Assembly: GCA_963721115.1 (NCBI GenBank) | Contig: CAVRIA010000005.1 | Coordinates: forward strand, 186,001 to 250,000 | From: CAVRIA01 sp963721115 | GTDB taxonomy: Bacteria > Desulfobacterota > Binatia > HRBIN30 > CADEER01 | DNA: 64,000 nucleotides | Direction of reading: 5' to 3' | Part shown: piece by piece, positions 46,879 through 58,226 of the stretch | How the letters are laid out: each line of letters begins with the position of its first letter | Numbering within the stretch: the stretch's first letter is position 1 | Notes under the pieces: generated by a model | Database searches by the model: none | What the model saw: the letters and a program-made list of their open reading frames with translations, nothing else | Told to the model about the DNA's origin: nothing | Program-made: the position numbers and the translations under genes

Positions 46879-47775
46879 TCAGGCCAGGATGCGGAGCGCC
46901 CCGGGCAAAAGCTCGAATCGGGCGCCGGCGGAAGGGAAGACCTCCCCATCCAAATCGAACGGGGGCAGCGCGGACAGCGGTTCGAGCCGAACCTCGCGCG
47001 CGCGCCGCCACCGGACATAGCCGCTGTCCAGATGCGTCCCGCTGTAGAGTCGCGGCAGCCGGAAGATCAGTTGCCACTTGGGGATCTGCTTCACCAACAC
47101 GACGTCCATCGCACCGTCGTCGAGGCGCGCGCGAGGGGCGATCTTCATCCCACGGCCGAAGCAGGTGCCGTTGGCCATCGCCAGGAGGAGAACCTCGCCT
47201 TCGTACCAATCTTCCCCATCTATGGCGATGCGACACCGGACCGGCCGATAGCGGCGGAAGGCACCCAACGTCGCCATGAGATACGCGGCCTCGCCGCGGC
47301 CGGGCGCGGCGTTGACCGCTTCGTCGACGAGGCCCGATATCCCCGCCGAGGCCACGTTGAGCACGAAGCGACGCCGACCGTCGTCGGTCGTCAGGCGCAG
47401 CGCATCGATGGGCCGCGGCGGCGCGGAGAGAGCCCGCTGCAGCGCCGCCCGTGGTTCGCCCGGCAAACCGAGCGGGCGCGCCAGATCGCTCCCCGTTCCC
47501 GCCGGCACGAGACCGATGGCGACGGAGTCTCCCAGACCGGCTGCAAGCACGAGGTTCGCCACCAGGTGCGCGCTGCCGTCGCCACCGAACGCCAGGAGGC
47601 GTTCGATCCCCTCGGCCATCAAGGGGGCCAGCTGCTCGCGCACGCCTTCCGGATCGGGCGATAGAACGAGCCGGGCGTCGGCCAGACGCGGCTCCGAGCG
47701 GCGAAGCTCCTCCCAGACGCGCAAGGCGCGACCGCCTCCCGCCGCCGGATTGACCACCGCGACGATCGGGTTCAC
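46879..47775 (-). CDS. Diacylglycerol/lipid kinase family protein
   Basis: A 298-residue DAGK-catalytic protein (YegS/BmrU type). The likely start is GTG at 47775, just before NPIVAVVNPAAGGGRAL, the nucleotide-binding opening; AAGGGG lies upstream. Other landmarks are AFGGDGSAHLVANLVL, LVPAGTGSDLARPLGLP (catalytic GTGND-like loop with S for N) and a C-terminal FDLDGEVFPSAG. It phosphorylates a lipid with ATP at the inner membrane. It is 31 bases after nusB. Confidence 0.88.
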   Translation of the reverse strand: MNPIVAVVNPAAGGGRALRVWEELRRSEPRLADARLVLSPDPEGVREQLAPLMAEGIERLLAFGGDGSAHLVANLVLAAGLGDSVAIGLVPAGTGSDLARPLGLPGEPRAALQRALSAPPRPIDALRLTTDDGRRRFVLNVASAGISGLVDEAVNAAPGRGEAAYLMATLGAFRRYRPVRCRIAIDGEDWYEGEVLLLAMANGTCFGRGMKIAPRARLDDGAMDVVLVKQIPKWQLIFRLPRLYSGTHLDSGYVRWRRAREVRLEPLSALPPFDLDGEVFPSAGARFELLPGALRILA

Positions 47776-47806
47776 CGCACCCCTTCCGGCGACCAGACCT
47801 CGGCGA

Positions 47807-48253
47807 TCACCGATCGCCGTGCGCGGGCTTCGTTTCGGGGGACGTCTTGAGTCCGAGATGCGAGGCAACTTGATCCAGGACGCCGTTGACGAACGTGGCG
47901 GATTCCTGGGTGCCGAATTTGCGCGCGATCTCGATCGCCTCGTCGACGGCGATCTCGACCGGCAGCGGTGGCGACTTGGTCATCTCGTGGACGGCGATGC
48001 GCAGCACGTTCAGGTCGGTCCGCGACAGTCGCTCGACGCGCCAGTTCTCCGAGGCAGCAGCGATCAACGCGTCGATCTCGGCTCTCCGCTCGATCACCCC
48101 GTCGACGAGGGACCGTGCGAACTCGCGGGCCGCCGGGCCGCTCTCGAAGCTCTCCCAGAAGCCCTGCAGGGCGCGGGTGGACGGCTCGTTGGTGATCTCC
48201 ATCTGATAGAGCACCTGGAGCGCCAGCTCCCTCCCCTTGCGGCGCGCACCCAT
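47807..48253 (-). CDS. nusB: Transcription antitermination factor NusB
   Basis: A 148-residue NusB. Landmarks are GARRKGRELALQVLYQMEI, LVDGVIERRAEIDALI, LSRTDLNVLRIAVHEM and VEIAVDEAIEIARKFG. It binds boxA RNA with NusE/S10 in rRNA antitermination. It follows ribH by 38 bases, the usual order. Confidence 0.95.
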   Translation of the reverse strand: MGARRKGRELALQVLYQMEITNEPSTRALQGFWESFESGPAAREFARSLVDGVIERRAEIDALIAAASENWRVERLSRTDLNVLRIAVHEMTKSPPLPVEIAVDEAIEIARKFGTQESATFVNGVLDQVASHLGLKTSPETKPAHGDR

Positions 48254-48291
48254 GAATCGAACACTCTTCGCGGATCGGTCGGCCGTCGCAC

Positions 48292-48759
48292 TCAGGCCAG
48301 GGACTTCCTAAGGTTGGCCATCTCGATCGCGGTCATGGCGGCGTCGTATCCCTTGTTCCCGTGCTTGGCTCCGGAGCGCTCGAGGGCCTGCTCGACCGAG
48401 TTGGTGGTCAGAATGCCCAAGGCGACGGGGACCCGATGGGCGAGCATCAGCCGGCCGATCTCGCTCACCGCCCACCCGGCAATGAAGTCGAAGTGCGGAG
48501 TCTCCCCCTTTACGAGTGCGCCCAGGCAGACGACCGCGTCGAAGCGGCCGCTCGACGCCATCAGCTCCGCCAGCAGCGGAATCTCGAAGGCGCCCGGAAC
48601 GTGCGCCACCTCGATCGCCTCCTCCAGCACGCCGTGACGGCGCAACGCGTCGAGCGCACCCGACAGGAGGCGCTCGGTGATCACGCTGTTGAAGCGCGAC
48701 GCGACCACGCCGATCCTGAGACCGGCGCCGTCCAGCTTGCCCTCCAGGGTCCTCGCCAT
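48292..48759 (-). CDS. ribH: 6,7-dimethyl-8-ribityllumazine synthase
   Basis: A 155-residue lumazine synthase; an in-frame TTG two codons upstream is an alternative start. Landmarks are IGVVASRFNSVITERLL, VAHVPGAFEIPLLAELM, CLGALVKGETPHFDFIAG, the catalytic His in that segment, and GILTTNSVEQALERSGAKHGNKGYDAA. It condenses 5-amino-6-ribitylaminouracil with DHBP. It lies 67 bases after ribBA. Confidence 0.95.
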   Translation of the reverse strand: MARTLEGKLDGAGLRIGVVASRFNSVITERLLSGALDALRRHGVLEEAIEVAHVPGAFEIPLLAELMASSGRFDAVVCLGALVKGETPHFDFIAGWAVSEIGRLMLAHRVPVALGILTTNSVEQALERSGAKHGNKGYDAAMTAIEMANLRKSLA

Positions 48760-48826
48760 GCTCAACTACTTCTCACGATCCGCCGCGCGCAGCAATGACC
48801 AATGCGGAGCACCGAGCGGCGACCTG

Positions 48827-50038
48827 TCATGTGATCAGCTTCAACCCGCTGAGCAGATGACCGAGCTTTTGTTGCTTGGCACGCAGGTAGCGGATGTTCC
48901 CGGAGTGCGGCGGCACCTCGACCGGAATGCGCTCCGCGACGGAGATCCCGTATGTCTCGAGACCCTCGATCTTCTTGGGGTTGTTGGTGATCAGACGAAT
49001 CTTCAGCGCGCCGAGATCGCGCAGAATCTGCGCCCCGATGCCGTAGTCGCGGCCGTCCTCCTTGAAGCCGAGCTCGAGATTCGCCTCGACCGTATCCCGC
49101 CCCTGATCCTGCAGAGCGTAGGCGCGCAGCTTGTTCGCCAATCCGATGCCCCGGCCTTCCTGATGCAGGTAAACGAGGACCCCCTTGCGCTCTGCCGCGA
49201 TCATGCGCAGAGCCTGCTCCAACTGCTCCCCGCAATCGCATCGTTCCGAGCCGAACACGTCCCCGGTGAGGCACTGGGAATGCAATCGCACCATGACCGT
49301 GTCGCCTGGGCGTATCGTGCCTTTGATCAGCGCCACGTGTTCGTAGGGGTCGACGTCGTTGCGATAGACGACGGCGCGGAACTTGCCGCCGCTGCGAGCC
49401 GTGATCGGCCGCTCCGCCACGCGGTGCACCAGCGACTCGGTGCGCAGGCGGTGCGCCACCAGATCCCCGATGCGCACGATCTTGAGATCGAACAGCTCGG
49501 CCAGATGCTCGAGGTCGTCCAGGCCCGCCAGGGTACCGTCATCTCTCAGCACCGCGCACACCGCCGCCGCGGGCTGCAGCCCGGCCAATCGCACCAGATC
49601 AATCGACCCTTCCGTCAGACCGGCGCGCACCAAAACGCCGCCTTTGCGTCCGACGATGGGGAAAACGTGTCCGGGCATGACCAGATCGTCCGGACCGGCA
49701 TCGGGGGCCATCGCGGCCTGGATTGTCGTTGCGCGGTCGCTGGCGGAGATGCCTGTGGTCACGCCCCGCCGGGCCTCGATCGATGCTCCGAAGCGGCGGC
49801 GCGGTGCCGGCAGAGCATCCGGAACCATGAGGGGAATTCCCAAGGACCGAAGGCGCTCTTCCGTCATTGTCAGGCAGATCAACCCACGCCCGTGCGTCGC
49901 CATGAAATTGATCGTCTCCGGCGTAACCAGCTCCGCGGCAGAGCAGAGATGCGCCTCCCCCTCCTCTCCGTCGGCGAGAATCACGACTTTTGCCGCCCGC
50001 AGATCGGGCAGGACGTTCGCGATCGGACTAAACGACAT
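48827..50038 (-). CDS. ribBA: RibBA: GTP cyclohydrolase II with a degenerate DHBP synthase half
   Basis: A 403-residue fusion. The ATG at 50038 overlaps the end of ribD by 11 bases. The C-terminal half (from about 205) is a complete RibA: zinc ligands in CLTGDVFGSERCDCGEQL, HQEGRGIGLANKLRAYALQD, and TNNPKKIEGLETYGI. The N-terminal RibB half keeps the fold text (INFMATHGRGLICL, GVTTGISASDRATTI, PGHVFP), but the metal/substrate loop that normally reads DDEDRENEGDL is ADGEEGEAHL, the His of the GHTE segment is Leu (RAGLTEGS), and the Glu before NDDGT is Ala (CAVLRDDG). DHBP synthase activity is therefore doubtful. Confidence 0.9.
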   Translation of the reverse strand: MSFSPIANVLPDLRAAKVVILADGEEGEAHLCSAAELVTPETINFMATHGRGLICLTMTEERLRSLGIPLMVPDALPAPRRRFGASIEARRGVTTGISASDRATTIQAAMAPDAGPDDLVMPGHVFPIVGRKGGVLVRAGLTEGSIDLVRLAGLQPAAAVCAVLRDDGTLAGLDDLEHLAELFDLKIVRIGDLVAHRLRTESLVHRVAERPITARSGGKFRAVVYRNDVDPYEHVALIKGTIRPGDTVMVRLHSQCLTGDVFGSERCDCGEQLEQALRMIAAERKGVLVYLHQEGRGIGLANKLRAYALQDQGRDTVEANLELGFKEDGRDYGIGAQILRDLGALKIRLITNNPKKIEGLETYGISVAERIPVEVPPHSGNIRYLRAKQQKLGHLLSGLKLIT

Positions 50039-51128
50039 GTGGTCCACCGAGCGTGGCGCGAATCAGCACGTCATCGCCCAGGCGCGAAACCACCAGCGGG
50101 CCCACATGCGGGGCATCGGCAAGGCGGTCCACGCCGAGAGACGAGATCATCGGCCGCCCGTCGCCGCCGATCAACTTGGGGGCGACGAAGAGCAGGAGGC
50201 GGTCCACCACACGCTCGCGCAGCGCCGCGGCGGCAAGCGTAGCTCCGCCTTCGATCAGCACACTGCGTACGCCCCGGTCGCCCAGAGCCTCCAACAGCCG
50301 TCGCAGAGAGAGATTCCCCCGCCGGCCGGGCAGCACGAGTACCGTGACTCCGTCTCGCCGCATTTGGTCCAAGATCTGGGTCTTGCGCGTCACCGTGGCC
50401 AGAAGCGTACCGCGCGCCAGGTCCTTTGTCAGCACCCGGGCTTCTCGGGGCAGGCGCAGTCGGCCGTCGACGATCACCCGGAGAGGATCGCGCCCGCCCC
50501 GGACCCGGCACGTAAGGCTGGGATCGTCGGCGATCACCGTGCCCGCGCCGACCATGACGGCGTCGGTCTCGTTTCGCAGCCGGTGGACGAAGCGCCGCGC
50601 CCGGGGGCCGGTGATCCAGCGCGAGGCCCCGGTGCGGGTGGCGATCCGCCCGTCGAGAGAGGCAGCCAGCTTGAGGGTGACCAGCGGTCGACCGATCTGC
50701 GCGTATCGGGCAAAGCCGGCGACGAGGTCGGCACAGGGCTTCGCCTCGACGCCGCCGATGACCTCGACCCCCCGGCGCCGCAGTCTCTCCGCACCCCCTC
50801 CCTTCACGTCGCGATTCGGGTCGCGGACGCCGAACACGACGCGCCGGATGTCGGCGGCCAGCACGGCCTCCGTACACGGCGGGGTCTTTCCGTGGTGGTT
50901 ACACGGCTCGAGGGTCACGTAGAGGGTCGCCCCGCGCGCCCGGTCCCCGGCATCCTTCAGCGCCTCGATCTCGGCGTGGGGTTCGCCCGCGCGGCGGTGA
51001 TGACCGCGCCCGACGATCTCGCCGCCGGCGACCACCACGGCGCCCACGGCGGGGTTGGGGCTCGTCCTGCCCAGACCGCGGCGGCCGAGACGCAGGGCGA
51101 GCCGCATGAAGGCCGCGTCGTCGTTCAC
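50028..51128 (-). CDS. ribD: Bifunctional pyrimidine deaminase/reductase RibD
   Basis: A 366-residue fusion. The deaminase part has the zinc signature PHAEIEAL then TLYVTLEPCNHHGKTPPC. The reductase part starts near 150 (PLVTLKLAASLDGRIATRTG) and has GAGTVIADDPSLTCR and VLIEGGATLAAAAL. It catalyses two steps of riboflavin synthesis. Its ATG overlaps the nrdR stop (ATGA). ribE, usually next, is absent; ribBA follows directly. Confidence 0.95.
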   Translation of the reverse strand: MNDDAAFMRLALRLGRRGLGRTSPNPAVGAVVVAGGEIVGRGHHRRAGEPHAEIEALKDAGDRARGATLYVTLEPCNHHGKTPPCTEAVLAADIRRVVFGVRDPNRDVKGGGAERLRRRGVEVIGGVEAKPCADLVAGFARYAQIGRPLVTLKLAASLDGRIATRTGASRWITGPRARRFVHRLRNETDAVMVGAGTVIADDPSLTCRVRGGRDPLRVIVDGRLRLPREARVLTKDLARGTLLATVTRKTQILDQMRRDGVTVLVLPGRRGNLSLRRLLEALGDRGVRSVLIEGGATLAAAALRERVVDRLLLFVAPKLIGGDGRPMISSLGVDRLADAPHVGPLVVSRLGDDVLIRATLGGPHVV

Positions 51129-51640
51129 GCCGAAGAGGGTTTGGGTTTGCCCGGTGGGCGGCCGCTGCGGCGCGAGCGCGAGCGCCGCCGGTCCTTGATC
51201 AGATCTTCCAGCTCGCGCATGAACTCACCGACGTCCTGAAAAGAGCGATAAACGGAGGCGAAACGAACGTACGCCACCTGATCGAGCTGCGACAGCTCGC
51301 GCATCACCGCCTCACCAATCGCCGCGCTGGTGACCTCCTTCTCCGCCCGGTCCTGCACGAAGCGTTCGACACGGTCGGCCGCCTGCTCGATGGCCGCGGC
51401 GCTGACCGGCCGCTTTTCACACGCCTTCTTCAGGCCGGCCACGATCTTCAGGCGGTCGAACACCTCGCGCCGATCGTCCTTCTTGACCACGAGCGGCAAA
51501 ACCTCTTCCACGCGCTCGTACGTGGTGAAGCGCCGTTGGCAGTGAAAACATTCGCGCCGACGGCGAATAACCCCGCCGTCCTTCGTGAGGCGCGAGTCGA
51601 TCACTCGGTTCTCCAGATCGTGGCAAAAGGGGCACTTCAT
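51125..51640 (-). CDS. nrdR: Transcriptional repressor NrdR
   Basis: A 171-residue NrdR. The zinc finger has Cys pairs in MKCPFCHDLENRVIDSR and ECFHCQRRFTTYER. The ATP-cone follows: LVVKKDDRREVFDRLKIVAGL and VAYVRFASVYRSFQDVGEF. The last 20 or so residues are a basic tail (RRRSRSRRSGRPPGKPK). It senses dATP/ATP and represses ribonucleotide reductase genes. It is 80 bases after purF and leads the rib genes. Confidence 0.95.
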   Translation of the reverse strand: MKCPFCHDLENRVIDSRLTKDGGVIRRRRECFHCQRRFTTYERVEEVLPLVVKKDDRREVFDRLKIVAGLKKACEKRPVSAAAIEQAADRVERFVQDRAEKEVTSAAIGEAVMRELSQLDQVAYVRFASVYRSFQDVGEFMRELEDLIKDRRRSRSRRSGRPPGKPKPSSA

Positions 51641-51720
51641 CGGCGATCCCGCCCCGGGCGCGGCAGAGCCGCAAACGGCGGAAATTGCTTAGCGAAAAGA
51701 GTTCCCCGCGGCAAACGCCG

Positions 51721-53133
51721 TCAGTGATCGTGGACTTCGAACAGCACGAGCTGCCGGGTATGCGCGTCGTTGGTGACGGGGATCGGATAGCGGCCAGTGA
51801 AGCAGGCGTCGCAGAAGCCATCGCGCCCCTCCGCCCCGGTGAAGGCGTAGAGCCCCTCCTCGCTGAGAAAACCCAGCGAATCGGCGGTGATGAAATCGCG
51901 GATGGTCTGCACCGAATGGTCCGAAGCGATCAGCTCGGACTTGGTCGGGGTGTCGACTCCGTAGTAGCACGGACCGATCGTCGGCGGGGAGCTGATGCGC
52001 ATGTGCACCGCCTCGGCTCCGGCGGCCCGTACCATGGTGACGATCTTGCGGCTGGTCGTCCCGCGCACGATCGAGTCGTCGACGATGATCACTTTCTTGC
52101 CCTCGAGCACCTGCCGCTGCGCGTTCAGCTTGACCTTGACGCCGAAGTGTCGAATGGCGTCCTGGGGCTCGATGAACGTTCGGCCGACGTAGTGGTTTCG
52201 GATGAGCCCGAAGTCGAACGGCAGACCGGACTCCTCGGCGAACCCGAGTGCCGCCGGGACGCCCGAGTCGGGCACCGGAATCACCAGATCGGCATCCGCC
52301 GGCTGCTCGCGCGCGAGCTGTCGTCCGAGCTCCTTGCGAATCTGGTAGACGTTGCGTCCGAAGACGACGCTGTCCGGACGCGCAAAGTACACGTACTCGA
52401 ACACGCAGCGGGTGCGCTGGCGCTTCTCGAACGGGAAGAAGCTCTGCAGGCCCGCGGCCGATGTCACCAGGACCTCCCCGGGCTCGATCTCGCGAACGTA
52501 GTCTGCGCCGATCAAGTCGAGGGCACAGCTCTCCGAGGCGACGATCACCGCGTCCTTGATGCGTCCCAGAACGAGGGGCCGGAAGCCGTAGGGGTCACGC
52601 GCCGCAATCATCTCGGTACGGCTGAGGAAAACGATCGAGTAGGCGCCGCGCACGACCGACAATGCGGCAATCGCGCGGTCCACCAGTCGCTCTCCTGCGG
52701 CCGTCGCCATGAGATGAATGACCACCTCGGTATCGACCGAGGACTGGAAGATCGAGCCGCGGGCCTCGAGTTGCTCGCGCAGCTCCAAGGCGTTGACGAT
52801 GTTTCCGTTATGGGCCACCGCCAGCCCCCCGTTGCCGAACTCGACGACGAAGGGCTGCGTATTCTTGAGCAACGTGCGCCCGGCGGTCGAGTAACGGTTG
52901 TGACCGATGGCGGCCGCACCCTCGAGGCGTTGAATGATCTCGTGATTGAAGACGTCCGCCACCAACCCCAGGCCGCGGTGCGACATCAGGAGATGGCCGT
53001 CCGAGGAGACGATCCCTGCTCCTTCCTGTCCGCGGTGCTGCAGCGCATACAGCCCGAGATAGACGAGGTTGGCGGCCTCCGGATGGCCGTAGACACCCAC
53101 GACGCCGCACTCCTCGCGAAACCGGTCGAACAT
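51721..53133 (-). CDS. purF: Amidophosphoribosyltransferase
   Basis: A 470-residue class II glutamine amidotransferase. The nucleophile Cys is in REECGVVGVYGHPEA (residue 9; the short leader would be removed). Further landmarks are GHNRYSTAG, VAHNGNIVNA, the PRPP loop VIIVDDSIVRGTTSRKIV, and Cys near the end (CDACFTGRYP). It makes phosphoribosylamine, the first step of purine synthesis. It is 11 bases after purL. Confidence 0.95.
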   Translation of the reverse strand: MFDRFREECGVVGVYGHPEAANLVYLGLYALQHRGQEGAGIVSSDGHLLMSHRGLGLVADVFNHEIIQRLEGAAAIGHNRYSTAGRTLLKNTQPFVVEFGNGGLAVAHNGNIVNALELREQLEARGSIFQSSVDTEVVIHLMATAAGERLVDRAIAALSVVRGAYSIVFLSRTEMIAARDPYGFRPLVLGRIKDAVIVASESCALDLIGADYVREIEPGEVLVTSAAGLQSFFPFEKRQRTRCVFEYVYFARPDSVVFGRNVYQIRKELGRQLAREQPADADLVIPVPDSGVPAALGFAEESGLPFDFGLIRNHYVGRTFIEPQDAIRHFGVKVKLNAQRQVLEGKKVIIVDDSIVRGTTSRKIVTMVRAAGAEAVHMRISSPPTIGPCYYGVDTPTKSELIASDHSVQTIRDFITADSLGFLSEEGLYAFTGAEGRDGFCDACFTGRYPIPVTNDAHTRQLVLFEVHDH

Positions 53134-53144
53134 CCCCGCCTCCG

Positions 53145-55366
<2,222 letters not shown>

Positions 55367-55367
<1 letters not shown>

Positions 55368-56098
55368 CACAAACCCGGCGGCACCGAGGCACTCTGCACC
55401 GGCAGCCCTTCCGTTACGGTCGCCTTGATGGACCGAAAGAGGCGAGCCCCGTCCTCGCTGCCGAGGAGCTTCTCGCAGGCGTATTCCGCGTGGGGCATCA
55501 TACCGAAGACGTTGCGCGTGACGTTGACGATGCCCGCGATCCCGCGCAACGAACCGTTCGGATTGGCCTCGTCGGTGACGCGCCCGGCGCCGTCGACGTA
55601 GCGCAGAATGACTTGGCGGTTGTCTTCGAGCTGCTGCAACACGACCGCATCGGCGACGTAGCAACCGTCGCCGTGTTTGATGGGCAAAGTCAGGACCTCT
55701 CCCCGCACGCATCCGCGCGTAAACGCGGTGTCCGTCTCTTCCACCCGCAGCAACGCCATGCTGCAGTGGAACGCGAGCCCGCGGTTGCGAATCAACGCCC
55801 CCGGCAGGAGTCCAGCCTCGCAGAGGATCTGAAAGCCATTGCAGAGGCCGATGACGAGCCCCCCCTCAGCGGCGAACCGAACGATGCTCTCCATGACCGG
55901 CGAGAAACGGGCGATCGCTCCCGGCCGCAGATAGTCGCCATAGGAAAATCCGCCGGGCAGGACGACGCAATCGGCGCCCTTCAGGGTTCGATCCTTGTGC
56001 CAGAGAGCCGCGACCTGCTCTCCCAATACCTGCTGCAGCGCGTACACCGCGTCGGAGTCATCCAGAGATCCGGGAAACGTCACTACTCCCCATCGCAT
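55367..56098 (-). CDS. purQ: FGAM synthase glutaminase subunit PurQ
   Basis: A 243-residue class I amidotransferase. The Cys nucleophile is in GLVIGLCNGFQILCEAGLLPG; the His and Glu are in the C-terminal MMPHAEYACEKLLG. The N-terminal GVVTFPGSLDDSD is typical. It releases ammonia for PurL. It is 18 bases after purS. Confidence 0.95.
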
Positions 56099-56116
56099 GG
56101 CTCGCCCGTCCTCCGC

Positions 56117-56356
56117 TCACTCGCCGGTCTCGAAGCGGTAGTCTTCGATCACGCCATTGGCGAGGAGCTGCCGGCACATCTCATCCAGGCGAACGGCGGC
56201 GTTTGCGGGATCTCCTTCCATCTCGATCTCGAGATACTTCCCCAGCCGAACGCCACGAACCTCGCCGAACCCCAGCGAGTGCAGCGACCGTTCGATCGCT
56301 TTTCCGGCCGGATCCAACACCCCGGCCTTCGGGGTCACGTAGACCTTCGCGCGCAC
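56117..56356 (-). CDS. purS: FGAM synthase PurS subunit
   Basis: A 79-residue PurS, normal length: MRAKVYVTPKAGVLDPAGKA with VRGVRLGKYLEIEME. It bridges PurQ and PurL. It is first of the purSQLF group. The 148 bases between it and dut hold no gene and likely a promoter. Confidence 0.93.
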   Translation of the reverse strand: MRAKVYVTPKAGVLDPAGKAIERSLHSLGFGEVRGVRLGKYLEIEMEGDPANAAVRLDEMCRQLLANGVIEDYRFETGE

Positions 56357-56504
56357 CGAATTCCTCCCTGCGCCGATTCACGACGACGCGGCCGCCGGCC
56401 CCCGAACGCGTTGCCGCCGGTACGAGACGGCTGTGCGTCGGGCATTCCGACTGCACTCATAGCGCAAACAGACTTCCAGGTCAGCCTGGCCCCGCCCGCA
56501 TTCC

Positions 56505-56948
56505 TCACTCGTCCGTATGTCCGAATCCCCCGGCGGCGCGACTACTGGGGGTCAGCTCGTCTACCTCTCGCCAGGAAGCGTGCGTCACCGGCGCGACGAC
56601 CATCTGGGCGATCCTGTCGCCTCGCCGAACCACGTGGTCGTCCACCCCCAAATTGATCAGGAGAACCTGGACCTCGCCTCGATAGTCCGCGTCGATGGTC
56701 CCGGGGGAATTGAGCAACGTCACGCCGCGGCGCAAGGCCAGGCCGCTGCGCGGCCGAACCTGCGCTTCGCAACCGTGTGGCAGCTCGATCGCCAAGCCGG
56801 TCGGAATCAGCGCTCGCTCCCCAGGCCGCAGCCGCACCGGCTCGCCGATATCGGCCACCAGATCCATGCCCGCGGCGCCGGCAGTCTGATAAGCGGGGAG
56901 CGGTAACTGCTCCGGGCCGGGGCGAGTCCGTTTGACCGCGATCACCAC
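56505..56948 (-). CDS. dut: dUTP diphosphatase
   Basis: A 147-residue trimeric dUTPase, starting at one of two adjacent GTG codons (56948 or 56945). The five motifs are visible: AAGMDLVADI, PRSGLALRRGV, NSPGTIDADYRGEVQVLLIN, RRGDRIAQMVV, and the C-terminal RAAGGFGHT. It hydrolyses dUTP to dUMP. It is 14 bases after the M16 peptidase gene. Confidence 0.93.
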   Translation of the reverse strand: MVIAVKRTRPGPEQLPLPAYQTAGAAGMDLVADIGEPVRLRPGERALIPTGLAIELPHGCEAQVRPRSGLALRRGVTLLNSPGTIDADYRGEVQVLLINLGVDDHVVRRGDRIAQMVVAPVTHASWREVDELTPSSRAAGGFGHTDE

Positions 56949-56962
56949 GGATGAACCCCGGG

Positions 56963-58222
56963 CTAGAGAACAGCGAGGATCGACTCGTCGATCTTGCGGC
57001 CGTTCAGATCCCCCAACAGGGCAACCGCCATCGTCTCCGGTCGAATGAGCCGCTTCGCGAGTTCGATGATCTGGCCGTTGCCGGTGGCATCGATGCGGGC
57101 CGCGACCTCGGAAAGAGGAAAGTCCCGGCGGAAGTAGATCTCGTTCTTTGCCAGCCGGCTCATTCGGTTGTCGCTGGTCTCCAAGCCGAGCAGCATGCTG
57201 CCTTTGAGCTGATTCTTGGCGCGGATCAACTCCTCGGGCTTGAGGCCGTCCTTCGCCATCGAGCGCAGCTCTCGCGCGATCACGCCGAGGACTTCGTCCA
57301 CCCATTCCGCCGCCGTTCCGACGTAGACGCCCAGATATCCCGCATCGCGATAGGAAGACATGAACGAAAACACCGAATAGGCATGTCCACGCCGCTCGCG
57401 CACCTCTTGGAATAGCCGCGAGCTCATGCCGCCGCCGAGGGCGGTGTTCAGCAGGTATCCCGCGAAACGTTCCTCGGCGGTCTGGGGAAGGCCGGCGGTG
57501 CCTAGACAGAGATGGACTTGCTCAAGGTCCTTCTCCATCGCGAACACTCCCTGTCCCTCGCGAGGAGGACCTCCGTCGACGCTCTCGGTAACGCCTTCGA
57601 GGTGGCCGAACCTTCGCTCGGCCCAACCTTCCAGGATCTCATGGGTGATGTCGCCGGCCGCGGCGATGATCAACCGATCCGGCCGGTAGCGGAGGGAGAG
57701 GAAGTCGAGGAAGTCGCGCCGGTCGAACGACTTCACCGTCTCGCTATTTCCGCAAACAGGAAAGCTGAGAGGGTGACCCGGCCAGTAATGCAGGCTGAAC
57801 AGGTCGTGGATGTAGTCGTCCGGCGTGTCCTCGACTTGCGAGATCTCCTGCAAAATGACCGTTCGTTCGCGTTCGATCTCATCCGTATCGAATTTCGAAT
57901 GCAGCAGGAGATCGGCCAAGAGGTCCTGAGCGACGCCGATGTGCTCGGCGAGAACGCGGGCGTAGTAGCAGGTGTATTCCTTGCCGGTGAACGCATTGAG
58001 CACGCCGCCGACCGCATCCATCTCCTCGGCGATCTGGGCCGCCGTTCGGGATTCCGTTCCCTTGAAGAACAGATGCTCGAGAAAGTGAGAGATGCCGCTC
58101 TGCTCACGGGTCTCGAAGCGAGACCCGTTCTCGACCCAGATTCCGACGGTCGCAGACGGCACGCTGGCCATCTCCTCGGAAACGATGCGAATACCGTTCG
58201 GCAGCTCGGAGCGTCGCACCAT
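56963..58222 (-). CDS. M16 family zinc metallopeptidase (processing-peptidase type)
   Basis: A 419-residue M16B peptidase. The zinc motif HxxEH is in SGISHFLEHLFFKGTESR, with the third ligand Glu about 75 residues on (ERERTVILQEISQVEDTP). The pnp stop is four bases upstream of the ATG at 58222; an upstream in-frame ATG inside pnp is less likely. It is cytoplasmic or periplasmic; no signal is visible. The gene lies after pnp in many delta-like bacteria and Firmicutes, role unknown. Confidence 0.92.
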   Translation of the reverse strand: MVRRSELPNGIRIVSEEMASVPSATVGIWVENGSRFETREQSGISHFLEHLFFKGTESRTAAQIAEEMDAVGGVLNAFTGKEYTCYYARVLAEHIGVAQDLLADLLLHSKFDTDEIERERTVILQEISQVEDTPDDYIHDLFSLHYWPGHPLSFPVCGNSETVKSFDRRDFLDFLSLRYRPDRLIIAAAGDITHEILEGWAERRFGHLEGVTESVDGGPPREGQGVFAMEKDLEQVHLCLGTAGLPQTAEERFAGYLLNTALGGGMSSRLFQEVRERRGHAYSVFSFMSSYRDAGYLGVYVGTAAEWVDEVLGVIARELRSMAKDGLKPEELIRAKNQLKGSMLLGLETSDNRMSRLAKNEIYFRRDFPLSEVAARIDATGNGQIIELAKRLIRPETMAVALLGDLNGRKIDESILAVL

Positions 58223-58226
58223 AGGG

